Below are positions 33,206 to 46,615 of a stretch of DNA of 64,000 bases, piece after piece; position 1 is the stretch's first letter, and each line of letters opens with the position of its first letter. This DNA comes from Nilaparvata lugens. Taxonomy: Eukaryota; Arthropoda; Insecta; Hemiptera; Delphacidae. The notes under the pieces are model-generated. The model saw only the letters and a program-made list of their open reading frames with translations, searched no databases and was not told the origin of the DNA. Made by a program: the position numbers and the translations under genes. The stretch is from assembly GCF_014356525.2 (NCBI RefSeq), contig NC_052508.1:63542278-63606277 (forward strand), read 5' to 3'.

Positions 33206-34084
33206 GATAATAATTATTCATTAATTAGCATTTGAGCAAATGCAACTTCCAATTTATTTCCATCTGTAGAATGTGATGAGATAGTTTTCTATAAGATAAG
33301 TGAAGAGAAAAATTCATACAATACAGTATAATAATACTTTGATACAATTATTGATATTCAAAAACTCCAAAATATAATTCATATTTTTAATTCCTCGTTA
33401 CAATTTATTCCTCTCTAGAAATTCAACTGTTTATTCCTGCTGTTCTTCTTGATTAAAAGCATTCTTATTTTCCTTACAGTTGAATTCCTGTATTTATTAT
33501 TCTATTGGGTTTCATTTGAATAGTGAAGTTTGATTCAAGAGTGAATAATAATAATTGGGAATGAAACAATTCAAGAATTTTTAACGTTATCAGCCCACTC
33601 AAGTTCCTTCATAATACATTCACAATATTTCAAGCCCACTCATCACTACCTCAGTACCATCAAACAAATAAATACACAACTTGTTTGCAGATTCCTTGAC
33701 AAATAATTGATTTATTCAAGAGTGAACCAGCTTAATTATAATCTAATAACACCCAGAATAAACTGACAAAACAAAGGATTCAACCTGTTGAACAAAATCA
33801 TGTGAGATCCTTAACACACACACTCAGACATATTTGCAGAAAATTAATTGGGCGGATGTATGTTGTGTGTTGTATCGAAATTTGCATACAATGGACAAAA
33901 TCGTTACGTAATTTTGAGAATGCTAGCTTGATAATGGAGCCTAAAATAAATTTATGTGCTCAGGAGGCGAATTTGCTGAAATCTTAACGCAGTTGTAGTG
34001 TAGAGACTAATAGCGTGAAAATATGAATAATTCATAGGTCTAGGCTAGGTTGGGTTGTGAGTTGTGAGATAAATGTAGTGAAAT

Positions 34085-34160
34085 CCACTTTAAACTGTCA
34101 GCATTGTTTGAATGGGAAGCATTCTTGTAATCTATAAGGAATGCTGACAGTTCGAAGTTT
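34085..34160. repeat. Short hairpin repeat with AAACTGTCAGCATT arms
   Basis: CACTTTAAACTGTCAGCATT pairs with GGAATGCTGACAGTTCGAAG. Related sequences with GCTGACAGTTTGAAGT occur at ~39890, ~40320, ~40745, ~43725 and ~51750. Confidence 0.6.
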
Positions 34161-34499
34161 ATCTGACTAAAGCAAATTCAGAACACATATTCTACACATA
34201 TGAAACACGTGTTATATATATAAGACATGCTAGAACAAAGTTGCGTTGTATAGATGATGTGAGTTTGGTGTGTTGGGAATTTATTTATGTTTGATTTGAC
34301 CTTTGAAAGGCGTAACTGTTTTCTAAACAAGGACGAAAGTATGTGGTGTGTTGATGTGTGATGTTTTTGGGACTGAGTTTCGCGAATAATTTCAGCTGAA
34401 TACGCCCTTGCAGAGAACGAAGTTGGAGAGATCCTATAAATTCCATTCTGATTTTGGAGAAAATAGGATGACAGAATGAAATGATATGTTTTCGATGCT

Positions 34500-35850
34500 G
34501 ATTTATACATAACTGATGCTGGATAATCTATTTGATATACAATAGAGGTGAAGAATAAGAGAATGTGAGAGGATTAGGGAGACAAAGAAAGTCTATAAGC
34601 TGAAGGATTAAAAGGTAGAAAAAGCGTGGAATAAAGGGATGAAGGGTAGATAAAGGAACGAAGAAGATTCAGCGGGAAGAGGAGTGAGGAAAAATATGGA
34701 GAAGAAGGCATGAAAAACCAGGTGGATTGTTCAGAAGAGAGAAAGGAAAAAGGAGGATTAAGAAAGGAAAATATGAAAATAGATTGAGAAGAAATAAGAG
34801 ATTTAGCTGGAGGAAGAGGTGATTAAGAAAAGACGAAAATTAGAGGAAATTTCGGGGAATAGAAAAATACCTCAGCAGTATATTAATTAAACAAAAATGT
34901 AATATCTATTTTATTCAAGTAAAAGAGAATTGGTAGCCCTACCATAAGAAATTGATAACCCTAGCAGGTTACTGGTCAGAATTGGAACACGGATAAACGA
35001 AGGATGCCACAAGAAAAAAGTTGTAGATGAAGGCTGAAAGTTGAGGAAGAAAAAGTGGAAAGTGGAGGATAATTATTGTAGATTGGAGTTGAGATGGAGA
35101 ACAAAACAGTATGCAGGAATGTAGGAAGAGGAAAATGTGTGAAGGACCACTGTATGATTACAGGCCATGATTAAGAAGGAGAATGTAGGTAAAGACAGGA
35201 ATAGAAGGGAGTACAAGGAAGAAGGAACAAGAGACAAATAAACAGAGGGAGGAGGAGAGAAAAGGGATGTGATGGGACATGAAGAAGAATAAAGGATAAA
35301 AGAAGGTGGTTGGTTGATAAGGAAAATATAGTAGCATACAACTTTAGCAATAACGACAGTGACAATGATAATTGAGAATGTGGGTGAAGGATAATTACAG
35401 ATGAGGAAGAATTACAGGTGAGAAAAACAATAAGAGAGGGAAGAGAGAGAGCAGAAGAAGAAGAATGAGTGGGGGGTTGATAAGGGTTCGAAGATGATAC
35501 TTGCTGAGACAACATGGAGAAGAAATAAATACAGGTGAGAAAAATAATAAAGGGTAAGAGAAGAAATGGGGAAGAAAGAGGTGTTGAAGTAAAAAGTCTT
35601 GGAATAAAAGAGGAAAATGAGAGCAGAAAACAAAGAAGAAAATGGTGTGAGTTGGTGGTGGGTTGATAAGGGTTGGAGAATGATAGTGGCCGAGACAACA
35701 TGAAGAAGAATTACAGGTGAGAAGAAGAATAAAGGTGAAGGGTAGAGAAGGAGGCGGCGAAGTTGGAAAAGCCAAAGAATAAGACAGAAAAGAGAGAGCA
35801 GTAGACAAAGAGGAAAGGGTGAAAGTAGGTGGTGGGTTGATAAGGGTTGG
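34500..35850. repeat. Purine-rich tract with degenerate tandem units
   Basis: From ~35400 three units share ACAGGTGAGA and GGTTGATAAGGGTT(G/C)GA, with spacings of ~118 and ~182 bp. ORFs on the other strand are Ser/Leu/Phe-rich artefacts. Confidence 0.7.
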
Positions 35851-35900
35851 TTTGACTTGGCACGGATGAATGGTTGCTCCCCAGGCGAGAAAAATCAATG

Positions 35901-36034
35901 TGCGCATGCGCAATACGATCCACGAGGCGCACGTGTCGAGGTCAAGGTCATTTGTAGGTGAGGGGGAGGGTGCAAAGGGTGCAATTCCACCCCCACCCCC
36001 AAAACACCTACTCAACAGTTTTGCTCCACACGTG
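35901..36034. promoter_or_regulatory. Promoter-like motif cluster (NRF1-type, E-boxes, AGGTCA direct repeat)
   Basis: TGCGCATGCGCA at 35901-35912 is a perfect NRF1-type palindrome. CACGTG occurs at 35930-35935 and 36029-36034. AGGTCAAGGTCA at 35939-35950 includes the extended half-site TCAAGGTCA. The region is GC-richer than its surroundings. It lies 3 kb upstream of the first ataxin-1 coding exon, so an alternative promoter is plausible but unproven. Confidence 0.4.
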
Positions 36035-36069
36035 TTGTAAAGATGCCCCTTGTGGATCACATACATACG

Positions 36070-38230
36070 CCGCTAGCTCCACGCAACTCAAACGGACTTT
36101 ATTGCTTTCTCCCAATCTATCAACTGTTCCTGTTTTTACATCCACCCACTTTTTCTCTCTCACACGTTTTCCCCTTTATTTGTGTTATAAAATCCCCTTT
36201 ATAAAATCTATAAATTCCCCTTTATGAAATCATAATGATTGGAATAACAAAATACAAAAACTATCCCTTTTGCAATTAGTTGTAGGACTGTTTCTGAGAG
36301 TAGATTTCCATTTCTAATCCCCACTTTATCAATTCTTCCTACTTCCCTTCCTTGAAATCTTTCTTATTATATTCCCCTCTTTCTCATTTTCCCTATTTCT
36401 TTCTAATTTTACCACTCGATTTGTATTTTGCACTATTCAATCTCATCTTAACCTCAACCCCAATCATGAAAACTATCCTTTCTACAATCAATTCTCGACT
36501 GTTGATGAATGATTCGGAAAATTTATTTATTTATCTCTATTCTCTCTGGTGTATAAGCTGGAGATTAATTTTACTTTCTCATTGTTGCTTCATTTCCAAA
36601 ACAATTCATTTCCGTATTACCGTATATTAATAGTCAATGCTGCATTTATGGAAATTTAGAATTGTCATTGTAAACCATATTGTCAGTAGTGAATCACACG
36701 ACTCATACTATTTATAAATACTTATACTATAAACTGTACTCTCTAAAACTCAAACTTATAATTCGTACTCATATAATTATTTATTTATATATTTTCCTTC
36801 AAATAATATATGGAATAATATCTCCCAATGCGCATGTGTTATATGATTCTCAATTCTATTATTTCTTCATGCATAAATATTGAAAGCCTTATTTTGATTA
36901 ACTGTATAGAGTTGGATATGATCCCAAGTAAATCAATGATGTTAATTTGTGTAATTTCTACAATAAAATTCAACTCTCACCCTGTAATGTCACCCTCACT
37001 CACACACTCTCTCTCTCTGCTCTTCCTCTTATGTACTCTTTCTCAGCCTCCCTCACTCACTTCCCATCTGATCTATGTGTCTCTTACCCACACTTTCTCC
37101 CTCTCACAGACTCCCCCATGACACACACAACCTAACCTTCCTTACTTTTTCCGAATCATACATATATTGTTGCATGTGTGTATTGTGCCTCGTGGCGTTA
37201 CGTGTGAAGTGAGTGCTTTTCTCACATTCAAAAATGCACCAATAAATATACATACATCTATTCATCATGAATATGTAGGTTACACATGTCAGCGTGTATA
37301 GATATATTGGATATGAAATTCATTATATACATATCAAGATATAAAAATATATTTACAGCGAGTATGAGTGTTGGTCTCATATTTAAAAATTCTCCAATGA
37401 ATATACAAACATAATATTTATCGCACATGTAAACATATCAGCATGTATATAGCGTTTTATCTTTCAGCAAAAAACACTTCATAAACGGTGAACAATGAGC
37501 TTTTTTCGAAGAACAACTCCAACTCCACGAGCTGAAGGGAAATTCTGAGGTTTTTCTCGCTTGTGTGGCTCGTACAATATAATTGATTGCCAAGGCGTTC
37601 TTTACAACGTGGTTTTCGCTTTTTGATCCTTTTTTCGTACACTTTTTTCGAATTTCCTGTTGCTGTATTTCATTTTTTTTTTTTCAGGGGAATTTGAAAG
37701 CGTTGGAGAACGTGTAGAAAAATGGGTCTTAATTAAATTAGAATAGAGTTTCAATGTTGACATAGTGAAATTGATTAAAAATAGAATCAATCTGGAAATA
37801 CTTCACAACCATGAATAAAAGAAATCAATTTAAAATTGGTATTTGATTATTACTTTACAATCAGTTTACAATTTTACAAATTGAAATTGATTTTGAATAG
37901 GCAAATTTCATTCATGGAACTCAAGATAAATAAATATTATGATATCTTATTAAAGACACAATATAAGAACATTCATGTTCATCATTTTTAAAAGTAGCTC
38001 ATGCTAGTGAAGTGATTTTATTATATTATAAGAAAAAATAAAAATATGTTCTTATTAATAATTATTAAAACTCGACAATTTTTATATTATTTTTCTGTCC
38101 ATCTATACTTTGTTTATCAAGTACTAACTTACTTGATTATTGATAAAATTCAACATTAATTGATTATCATCCATCAACATAATTGTATCATTTGTACTGC
38201 TGTTATTAGATTAATTTGATCGCCCGTTCG
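36070..38230. other. Ataxin-1 5' intron or upstream DNA, nothing recognised
   Basis: AT-rich DNA with a CTCACTC/TCTC-rich patch at ~36980-37110. No coding exon or full repeat identified. Confidence 0.4.
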
Positions 38231-38260
38231 GCGGCAGTCAAACTTAACCATTGGTTAACG

Positions 38261-38507
38261 GAGTGGCCGTAGTCGAGTGGATCAGATGCTGGCTTTATGA
38301 TTCAGAGGCCCAGGTTCAATTCCCGGCCCGGGCAAGATATTTATCTCGGGCCACTCCCGTGTTTCGGATGGACACGTTAAGCCGTCGGTCCCGGCTGCCT
38401 AAAAAGCAGTTGTTAGGTCATGTCAGAGGCCCTGATCAGTTGCGACCTGAAAACTCTGACACCAGATCTGAGCCAGCCAGGTCACACGATATTATTATTA
38501 TTATTAC
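38261..38507 (+). mobile_element. tRNA-derived SINE
   Basis: Pol III A box TAGTCGAGTGG (38270-38280) and B box GGTTCAATTCC (38313-38323), then a body with GGATGGACACGTTAAGCCGT and an (ATT)n tail (38490-38506). It is flanked by imperfect inverted repeats AGTCAAACTTAACCA (38236-38250) and TGGTTAAGTTTAACT (38510-38524), suggesting it sits inside a palindromic element. Not a functional tRNA gene. Confidence 0.8.
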
Positions 38508-38972
38508 CGTGGTTAAGTTTAACTGGTGTTGATGGAACGAATTATATTTCGTATAATAATAATATTTCTGATTTGACCAGCTGATAGACTCTAACCATGT
38601 TCAAATTCCTTGACCAAGGTTGGTGAAACGGGGCATAGAAAATGTATTTCTTATTTTTAGAAATCTTTTTCCAGATACGCCAGAAACTATTGTAATTTAA
38701 TGATTATTTTTTGTTTTGTAAGAATATTTCTTGTATTTGGCAATAATATCTGTATGTTGTAACATATATTCGAAAATAGTGAGAGAATAATACATAATTT
38801 TTGAAAATTTCATTTGTTTTTGTTCAAATGTAAAGATAGTATGGACTGATCACACATAAATATGGCAAATTATTGAAAATGGTTACAAATAGTATAAATC
38901 TGAGATAGTAAAAATTCAAACCCGGAATGAATTAGTCAAAAAATGATAAAAAAGTGGAAAAATGAAACTTAC

Positions 38973-39027
38973 GACTCTGGACTTCTCCTGCCAATTATTC
39001 CGGTCCAAGATGAATCACTTCACCAAC
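38973..39027 (-). other. Candidate non-coding 5' UTR exon of ataxin-1
   Basis: A 55-nt segment on the minus strand lies between a good acceptor (ATTTTGTTCTCAG|GTTGG) and donor (AGAGTC|GTAAGT), about 6 kb upstream of the first coding exon. All three frames contain a stop, so it would be untranslated. Unsupported by transcripts. Confidence 0.4.
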
Positions 39028-39102
39028 CTGAGAACAAAATTGAATGCAAATTATTAGAAAAAGCTGAAAAATCTAACACTTTTTTATAACAAATCAATGA
39101 AA

Positions 39103-39804
39103 TCTATAAATATAAAAGCGAAATGGCACTCACTCACTGACTGATTGACTGACTGACTCACTCACTCACTCACTCACTCACTCACTCGCATAACTAAAAA
39201 TCTACCGGACCAAAAACGTTCAAATTTGGTAGGTATGTTCAGTTGGCCCTTTAGAGGCGCACTAAGAAATCTTTTGGCAATATTCTAACTCTAAGGGTTG
39301 TATTTAAGGATTTAAAGTTCGTCTTTTAGCATGTATATATTCTTCTTTCCCCAATCTCTTAATTATAATTGAAATTTCCATATCATGTTACTATAGAACT
39401 AAAATCTAGATAGAGTACCTCTTCGAAACAGTTGTTAACTGGCAAATAAATTAATAATTTTGTCGGATTGGCATTAAGTTGAGTTGACTTTGTTAGGTTG
39501 GCATCAAGTTGAAGATTTAAATGCATTTATCGCGGGAAAATTGATTGGGCACTGCTACTTCAATCCTGGGATTATTATATTACTAGCCGTCAGGCTCGCT
39601 TCGCTCGCCATATCCGTTTAGCCAGACGTTTAGTCTGGACCCCTGACTGGATTGTCCTAACATATGATAAAAAAGCTCAAATGAAAAATGCAGGCGAGCG
39701 AAGCGAGCCTGCTGATCTTATTCTTGGACGATCCAGGTTGGGGTCCAGGGGGCGGAGCCCCCTGGCTAGACGGATATGGCGAGCGAAGCGAGCCTGACGG
39801 CTAG
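39103..39804 (+). mobile_element. Non-autonomous Helitron-like element, copy 2
   Basis: Same 702-bp length and nearly the same sequence as 18019-18720. Starts TCTATAAATATAAAAGCGAA and ends GACGGCTAG, again between A and T. It lies 75 bp from the candidate 5' UTR exon. Confidence 0.7.
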
Positions 39805-40359
39805 TGTATTATAGTTTCAAGTGAGATTAAACTCAAATTATTGTAAGAATTCGTTGAATGGGAAGCATCATTGTCAATTACAAAATATGCTGACAGTTTG
39901 AAGTAAATCTCACATTGAAGAGAGTTATAATCTTGACATAGTGAAAATAATCATAAATAGAATCAATATAAAAATAATTCTCAGTCATAAATTATAGGAA
40001 TTAATTTCAAGTTGGCATTTGATTTTATATAAATGCCATTTTACTTGCACTCTAAAACATTAAAACCGATGTGGGTGAAGTTGATCTTCTCTTCAACTTA
40101 ACCCACAAGAGAATGTAGTGGACTAGTGGAGAAGTAAAAATAGTGATATTTCACTTAACTGTCAGTCAATTTCAGAAATCTGATTGAAATAATTAAAAAA
40201 AATCCCGCTTTTTTTGTGAATCTAGAAAGTTTTGTCAAGAAAATCATGTTCTCATTGCTATTTTTAATAGTCAGCAATATTTGAATAGAATGCATTGATG
40301 TTATTCATAAGGAATCCTGACAGTTTGGATTGGAACTCATCATAGCCATACTCTATCAC

Positions 40360-40410
40360 TACAGTAACTATATAACCATAGTTATATAACCTGGTTATAT
40401 AGTTACTGTA
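40360..40410. repeat. Perfect 18-bp hairpin
   Basis: TACAGTAACTATATAACC and its reverse complement are separated by 15 nt. Related TATAGTTACT motifs recur at ~53340-53450. Confidence 0.8.
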
Positions 40411-40800
40411 TCTATTACAACCCAACTAACGAATCTAAATTCACTACAATCTCCTCAAATCAACTATAATCCATCAATCAAATGATACCTGCAGTCTTCA
40501 GTATGTAATTTTCGAAATGAACGGTTCCCATTGATAAAACAAGCGTTGAACATAGTCAATGGACTCTGATCACGCATTCTACGAAAGATAATTCGGAAAT
40601 TATGGGCAATTTGTGTGCATCTGATAAATTCCAAGTTGTTTCTTGTTAGAAAACTGGTAGTAATTGAGGTAGTATTCAGAATTAGAGACATGTAGTAGTA
40701 TTGCGATGTTGAACCAATAAACGTATACTAAGATTTCAAGATGTCAGCATTGTTTAAATGGGAAAGATAAATGTTATTGAGGATTGGTGTTACAGAGGAA

Positions 40801-41068
40801 ACTGACAGATTGTAGTGAATCCGACTTTGTTGGTTTGCCTGGTAAGGTTCAATGTCAATGCCACGATGCGGATTGTAATAATACTGTAATTCTATCTTTA
40901 CAGAGCTGCAGCGAGGTATGTTATCGTGAGGAAAACTGACAGATTGTAGTGAATCCGACTTTGTTGGTTTGCCTGGTAAGGTTCAATGTCAATGCCACGA
41001 TGCGGATTGTAATAATACTATAATTCTATCTTTACAGAGCTGCAGCGAGGTATGTTATCGTGGCAACG
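40801..41068. repeat. 134-bp tandem duplication, nearly identical copies
   Basis: ACTGACAGATTGTAGTGAAT begins at 40801 and 40935; one substitution seen. Each copy carries TCTTTACAG-AGCTGCAGCGAG-GTATGT, a possible plus-strand 12-nt microexon (40904-40915 and 41038-41049). Confidence 0.95.
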
Positions 41069-41229
41069 TTACGTGAATGAACAACGTAATTACGATTTTA
41101 TCATATAACTCGTGGATGTAGATATCGTTATGCGATATTATCCGGTTTGAATTTTCTGTTTAGCCTAGTATTGAAGGTTATATTGTGTGATAGTTATCTA
41201 TATTGTATATCAGATCAGGCTGATAAAAA

Positions 41230-42700
41230 TCAAATCAAATCAAAATTTTTATTCGCAATTCAAACAATTGAGGGTTCTGCCTAACCCGAAGGTAATGATT
41301 GATAAAGGTGTAACAAGCGAAACTAGTTTATTATAATGAGTGGTTGTGGCAGGTTCTAGTCTACATATTGATGGTAATTTAAATTTGTATCCAACTATAC
41401 TTCCTTTGAAAATATATCAATTACAATATTAATGCTAGTAATTCAGGGATTAGTTATGCAATATTGATCCATTTTTAGGCTATACTGTGATGAAAAGTAC
41501 ATAGACTGTAGTTGGATAAGGAACATTGTAAAAAAGAAGTTAGTACAGTCTAAAAATTATGATTAAATGCGTGAATATTTTGTAATCCTGCAATTCAATG
41601 TCTAAATTTTGTGTACAATAGAATTAAGCACATACTTAAAGATAGAATCCCCTAGAACCCTCAAGTCAATTAATTATTTAAATCTCTGGAATACTTTACT
41701 TCCGGTATAATCTACCGGAATGCCCGAATCTCTTTGCATAAACAAATGAATTTGGTCTTAATTCATTGAATTTTTTAATTGATTCAAATCTCTGCAATAT
41801 GATATACCTCATGAAAAAATTCATTGAATTTCTACAACCCTCAATCCAATGAATTAAAATCTTTTCAATACTGTACACTCCATAAATAAATATAATTTCA
41901 AATAGTCTACTCAAATCATGAAGTATGATTCGTAAACCCTCAATCCAATGGAGTAATACAGTATATGAATCTCTTCGCAAACCCTCAATCCAAAAAATCC
42001 CTAGGTGAGAACTTTGCGAAGCCTCAATTCAATAAATTCAACAAAATCTTCCAAATATATTATTATAGTCTACGTCTATACAGATCGTGTAGTATGCAAA
42101 TACATGATCCCTTGCAACCCTTTCTCTATTCAGAGCCTCATCTATACCAAACCACCTGCTTTAATTGCGAATTAATTGTTTTCTTGCCGACTGCAACTCG
42201 ACCTCAGAAGCAGTCCAACCGAATTAGCATATTATTTGTGCCTGACCTACCCGAACCAACATCGCCTTACTCAAGGTCACTCCAAAGCCCAAACCGAATT
42301 CGTTTCCATTTGCGTCCGTACATTCAGCGTATATTATTGCAACAATCGACTCCTCGATTTCGGTTGCAAACTGCAAATAGCACACTCACAGGAAGTGACT
42401 TTCCTCCTTTACCCCTCTACACTAAATCCGCCATTACTGATGACCTTGCTACTTGCCAAACACACACGAACACACACGGAGTAAGAGTAGGCCTAGATAA
42501 TTCAAATTTGCACACAACAAAACTGGGATTTGCAATACAATGCAATTGCCGCTTTAAATAGGTGCTGCTTTCATTCAAATTGTTTCGCAGTCAGTGTCGG
42601 AAACAATTATTGGCCTAGATTGTATAATAAGGCTTGTTGCACTGGCATTAATTAATTGATAATTTGCATATTAGTGACTTTGTTGTGAATAAGTGTGTGG
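41230..42700. other. Unassigned DNA with one 198-codon plus-strand ORF
   Basis: Short repeats of AACCCTCAATCCAATG occur at ~41838, 41936 and 41979. The ORF 41965-42561 has no recognised domain, signal or low-complexity bias. Its 42170-42460 part is GC-richer. I do not call it a gene. Confidence 0.3.
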
Positions 42701-44080
42701 TTGTGAGTAACAGAGACAGAGAGAGGGTATGAGAGAGTGAGAATGAGTGTGTGAGAAAGATAGAGAATGAGAGGAAGTATGTGTGAGAGAGAGATGAAAA
42801 TGAGAGAAGTAAGTTACGTTGAATTGTGGATAAGAAAGGGAAGGGAAAAATGAGAAGTTTGAGACTTCTGATACTATTTAATTCAGTTGAGGAGAGAATC
42901 TATGACATTGCCAATTCACTATATTAATACTTTTTATTATCACAATATTTATTAGAGCTACAATTTTTAAATAAGTTTCATGAATCAAACCTTTACTGGA
43001 TTTTGTTCATTCTCAATTATTGTTATACGACATGCAATGTCGTGTTATAAATCTTACTATTGTATGTTACTATTACTATTACTGTTACTATTAGTATGTT
43101 ACTAATCTTACTATTGATAGAGTATTACAGTTTTTCTGATGACAGATGAAATATGAGGTTAACTTTGGTGACGAATATTGAGTTGTTTTTATAGCCTAAT
43201 AGAGTTGAACTTTTTATAATAATATAGACTCTTAATTTATTGTGGAACAAGATTAAGGAATACAATAGTTACTAAACATTACAACCAAGGTGTAAAATCA
43301 TAGCTACTTGAAATGTGAAATGCACAATGAATAGAGAATGATTGAAATTCATTTTAGAATGATTAAATAATAAGTTTATGACCACAACACAAACCTCTAT
43401 TATTAAAAGGTATTTGAAGTACGGGAATACTGTGTCAATACCAATTACACACCTTAATGGATAAGGGGGGGGGCCTGTGCATACAGTACTAGAAACGTCC
43501 CCCCTTTTTGAAAACCACTCCACTACTCATCCACCCCTCATCAACCATAGCACACGATTATCAACACGAAAGCTATAAGGTGGTAACTTATTTATGGACG
43601 AAATTTGCATACACTATTAATAGGGCATTAGGCACCCTGTAACAGGTTGAAGGAAAAGCCATCGTCATATCAACTTGTCAGAGTTCCTTATGAACAACAT
43701 CAATTCCTTCTATTTACCTAATGCTGACAGTTTGAAGTGGTTTTCTCAAAAACTAGCCTACGAATCAAGCACAGTAAGATTTGAATAGGTTGGCAGTAGA
43801 AGGTGGAGATTTAGCACGTAGGCCTTCATTTTTAACATGCTGTCAACTTATATGAATCGTGATGCATGCACATTGAGGACTGATAATGAGAGGAAACTGA
43901 GTTGAATTCAACACGGCAACCTGCTATTAGGTTGAGAATGGATTTGAGGTTGGTCATTAATTTTGTAATGTTTATTTCATTGTGAAGCTCATCAAACTTA
44001 ATTGAATGTGACTGATGATTCTTCGTATTTGGATAAATATGTACAATTTTTTGTCTTTTTTCTTTAGGGCTACTATTAAT

Positions 44081-44235
44081 ATAAATAAAAAGATAAATCT
44101 CAGTACCCTTTTAAATTATTTTGTGACAACATGTTTTCATATTTTGTCACACGGACATTTTCTTGTTTCAACAGTTCAACACTTTGCCATTTTCTTGAAA
44201 ATTTAAATGGGTACTGAGATTTATATTTTTATTTG
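44081..44235. mobile_element. TIR MITE, ~155 bp
   Basis: ATAAATAAAAAGATAAATCT...CAGTACCC is inverted at the right (GGGTACTGAGATTTATATTT). A GTACAATTT direct repeat lies near both sides (44041 and 44236). Confidence 0.6.
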
Positions 44236-44609
44236 TACAATTTGTTGTATGCATGTATGACGATACATGCTATGAAGAAATGAGGCTGAAGAGATATAAA
44301 AAATAAAAATTCATTGAAATCCTCATAAGCCTACTAGTAAATTATATTTGACCAACTTTTATCAAAAACTTTTGATTACATACGGTACTGGATTGATCAA
44401 GATACGGACAATCAAGTTAATACTTCATGCCTGTACACAATCAATGACCATACATAGAACTGTGAACGGGGCTTACAAACTTCTAAATTACACAAAAATC
44501 GGGGTTTTCCGCTTTTCATCCAGTTTTCAACTCCTTTTAGCAGATTTTTCAAGTAGCTAAGCACTCAAAGGCTGGAATTAATATGAATATTATGATTTTT
44601 TTAAAGTCG

Positions 44610-45590
44610 CCATAACTTTCAAGGCCTTAAAAGGCGGTTCGGTACACTTTTTTTATATTTAAATTGGATAATATTTTTCAATATAATTGTCAAGATCATT
44701 ATAAGAGTGAGAAAAAGTGGCAACTGAAATTTTTAAGGTGTCTAATAAGCGAGTTATTCCCATACCTACTATTACTTAATAGTAGGTATTGGTTATTCAT
44801 TTATTTGTGGACAGAATCACAAATCATATGATTATGATTAGGAAGGAACAACAGTCTTGGCACAAATCTATTCCATTCCAAAATTTTGATAAATTGATAA
44901 AATGTCCAAAAAATAGGTTATGTTTCTACTGTAAAACGTTCAAGTTCAATTTTCGTCCAAAAATATATATAAGCTAAACATTTTCAATTTAGAGGAATTA
45001 AAACACCAAACTATATTTAAATATGAAACTTAATTATCACTTGATGTTGAATTAATCAAGTTATTTTATAAAATGTTGAACCCAAAAATACATACAACTT
45101 CTCTCACTAAGCACAGCTGTTATGGGAGTTATGGGTCATCGAAGTGCTAAATCCGTTTTCTTTCCAGATCATAAACTATATTAACAGAATAACAATTTCG
45201 ACTATATTAACAGGACTTCTCTTAAAAAATTCAAAAAATGTATCTTTCCAAACTAAAACATTTTATTCCCCATATCGTTCATAAATAAAAAGTAACATTT
45301 TTTGTAAATTCGATAACTTGTTTATTTTGGCATAAATCGCGAAAAACGCATAATAGAACAAAGCCAATGATGTACTGAATGTATTAAAAAATACTCCAAT
45401 GGAAAATTCGAAACCATGTATGATCTGGAAAGAAAACGGAGTTAGCAACTTGAACAGCCCATAATTCGCTTATTAGATCACTTAAAAATTTCTTAACAAT
45501 TATATTGAAAAAGATTATCCAATTTAAATGAAAAAAGTGTATATAAGGGCTGTTCGCCTTAATATATCAACTTTCCAGCTCCGATAGAGC
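44610..45590. mobile_element. ~1-kb foldback element containing a non-LTR 3' fragment
   Basis: The left arm (~44640-44770) and right arm (~45450-45570) are inverted (GATTATCCAATTTAAAT etc.). An inner pair is CCGTTTTCTTTCCAGATCAT (~45152) and its inverse (~45420). The insert 44785-44995 matches 62410-62625. Confidence 0.6.
44785..44995 (-). mobile_element. Non-LTR retrotransposon 3' fragment, inverted copy
   Basis: Matches 62410-62625 in reverse, including AACATAACCTATTTTTTGGA. The shared reading HLFVDxITNH...KCPKNRLCFYCK reflects copying of DNA rather than a gene. Confidence 0.5.
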
Positions 45591-46289
45591 TACATTCATT
45601 TTTTATACTTCGAAAGCACTTCCAATCAAGTGATAATAGAAGGAGAAAAGAGATACTTTTGAAGGGAGAACACATGGTCAAAACCTGAGAAAACCAAAAA
45701 ATAAGGTGTAGTGTGAGGAAAAACTAGCGAAAAGTTTAATAATAACTATTTTTGATGTTCGATTTGGTAATCCTGTTAATAGCAGAGGAAATAATAGTTA
45801 CAAACTTTTTCGTCTAGCCAATCAATTATCAGACAACTAAAAATGACTTAGTAGAAGGGGCATATAAATAATAATAGAGAAACCAGAGCGAAACTTAGCA
45901 GACAGACAGAATTGGCCGTGTCTGTCTGGACAGATGAAAGAAAGAGAGTGTAAGGAAGGGGGTGAGTTGGGAGGGAAGAAAATGAAAAAGAACAAAAAAT
46001 AAAATGGGAGCAGTAACCGCTGATGGCGATGATGATGATGGTGATGATGATGATGACGTTTGTAGGAGCGGCCAATAGTAGTAAGTAGTAGTAGTAGGCT
46101 ACTACTAGAATAGGTGGAGTTGTAGAAAGAGAAGTAGAAGAAGAAAGGAAGGAGGTGAAGAAGGGAGAGAGAAAAAAGGAGTGGAGTGGAAACGTCAAAA
46201 CACCTCACATTGTACAAGAGTAGACGTTTGAGTCACTAGAATAGCACACACTCACTAGACAGACGAGACAGTACAAAATAATGCAAAAG

Positions 46290-46564
46290 TGATTCTTTTT
46301 TCTTCTTCTTTCTTCATCTTCTTCGTCCTTATCTTCATCTTCTTCTTCGTCCTTATCTTCATCTTCTCGTAATCCTTCACAATCTCCATAGACTCTCATC
46401 TTCTTCTTCTTCTTCTTCTTCATTTTTCTTCTTCTTCTTCTTCTTCTTCTTCTTCGTCTTCTTCTTCTTGATCATCATCATATTGTACTAGTTCTTATTT
46501 TTCGTCATTATCTCCATCTTCTCATAATCCTTCTCAACATTCTCCATAAAGTCTTCTCTACTTC

Positions 46565-46615
<51 letters not shown>

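Noticed and set aside
38251..38532. ORF and apparent tRNA-like sequence
   Set aside because: A and B boxes fit a tRNA, but the sequence continues into a SINE body with an ATT tail and does not close as a cloverleaf; the ORF is incidental.
41965..42561. 198-codon plus-strand ORF
   Set aside because: No recognisable domain, splice context or start context; the left part lies in small AACCCTCAATCCAATG repeats. Left unassigned rather than called a gene.
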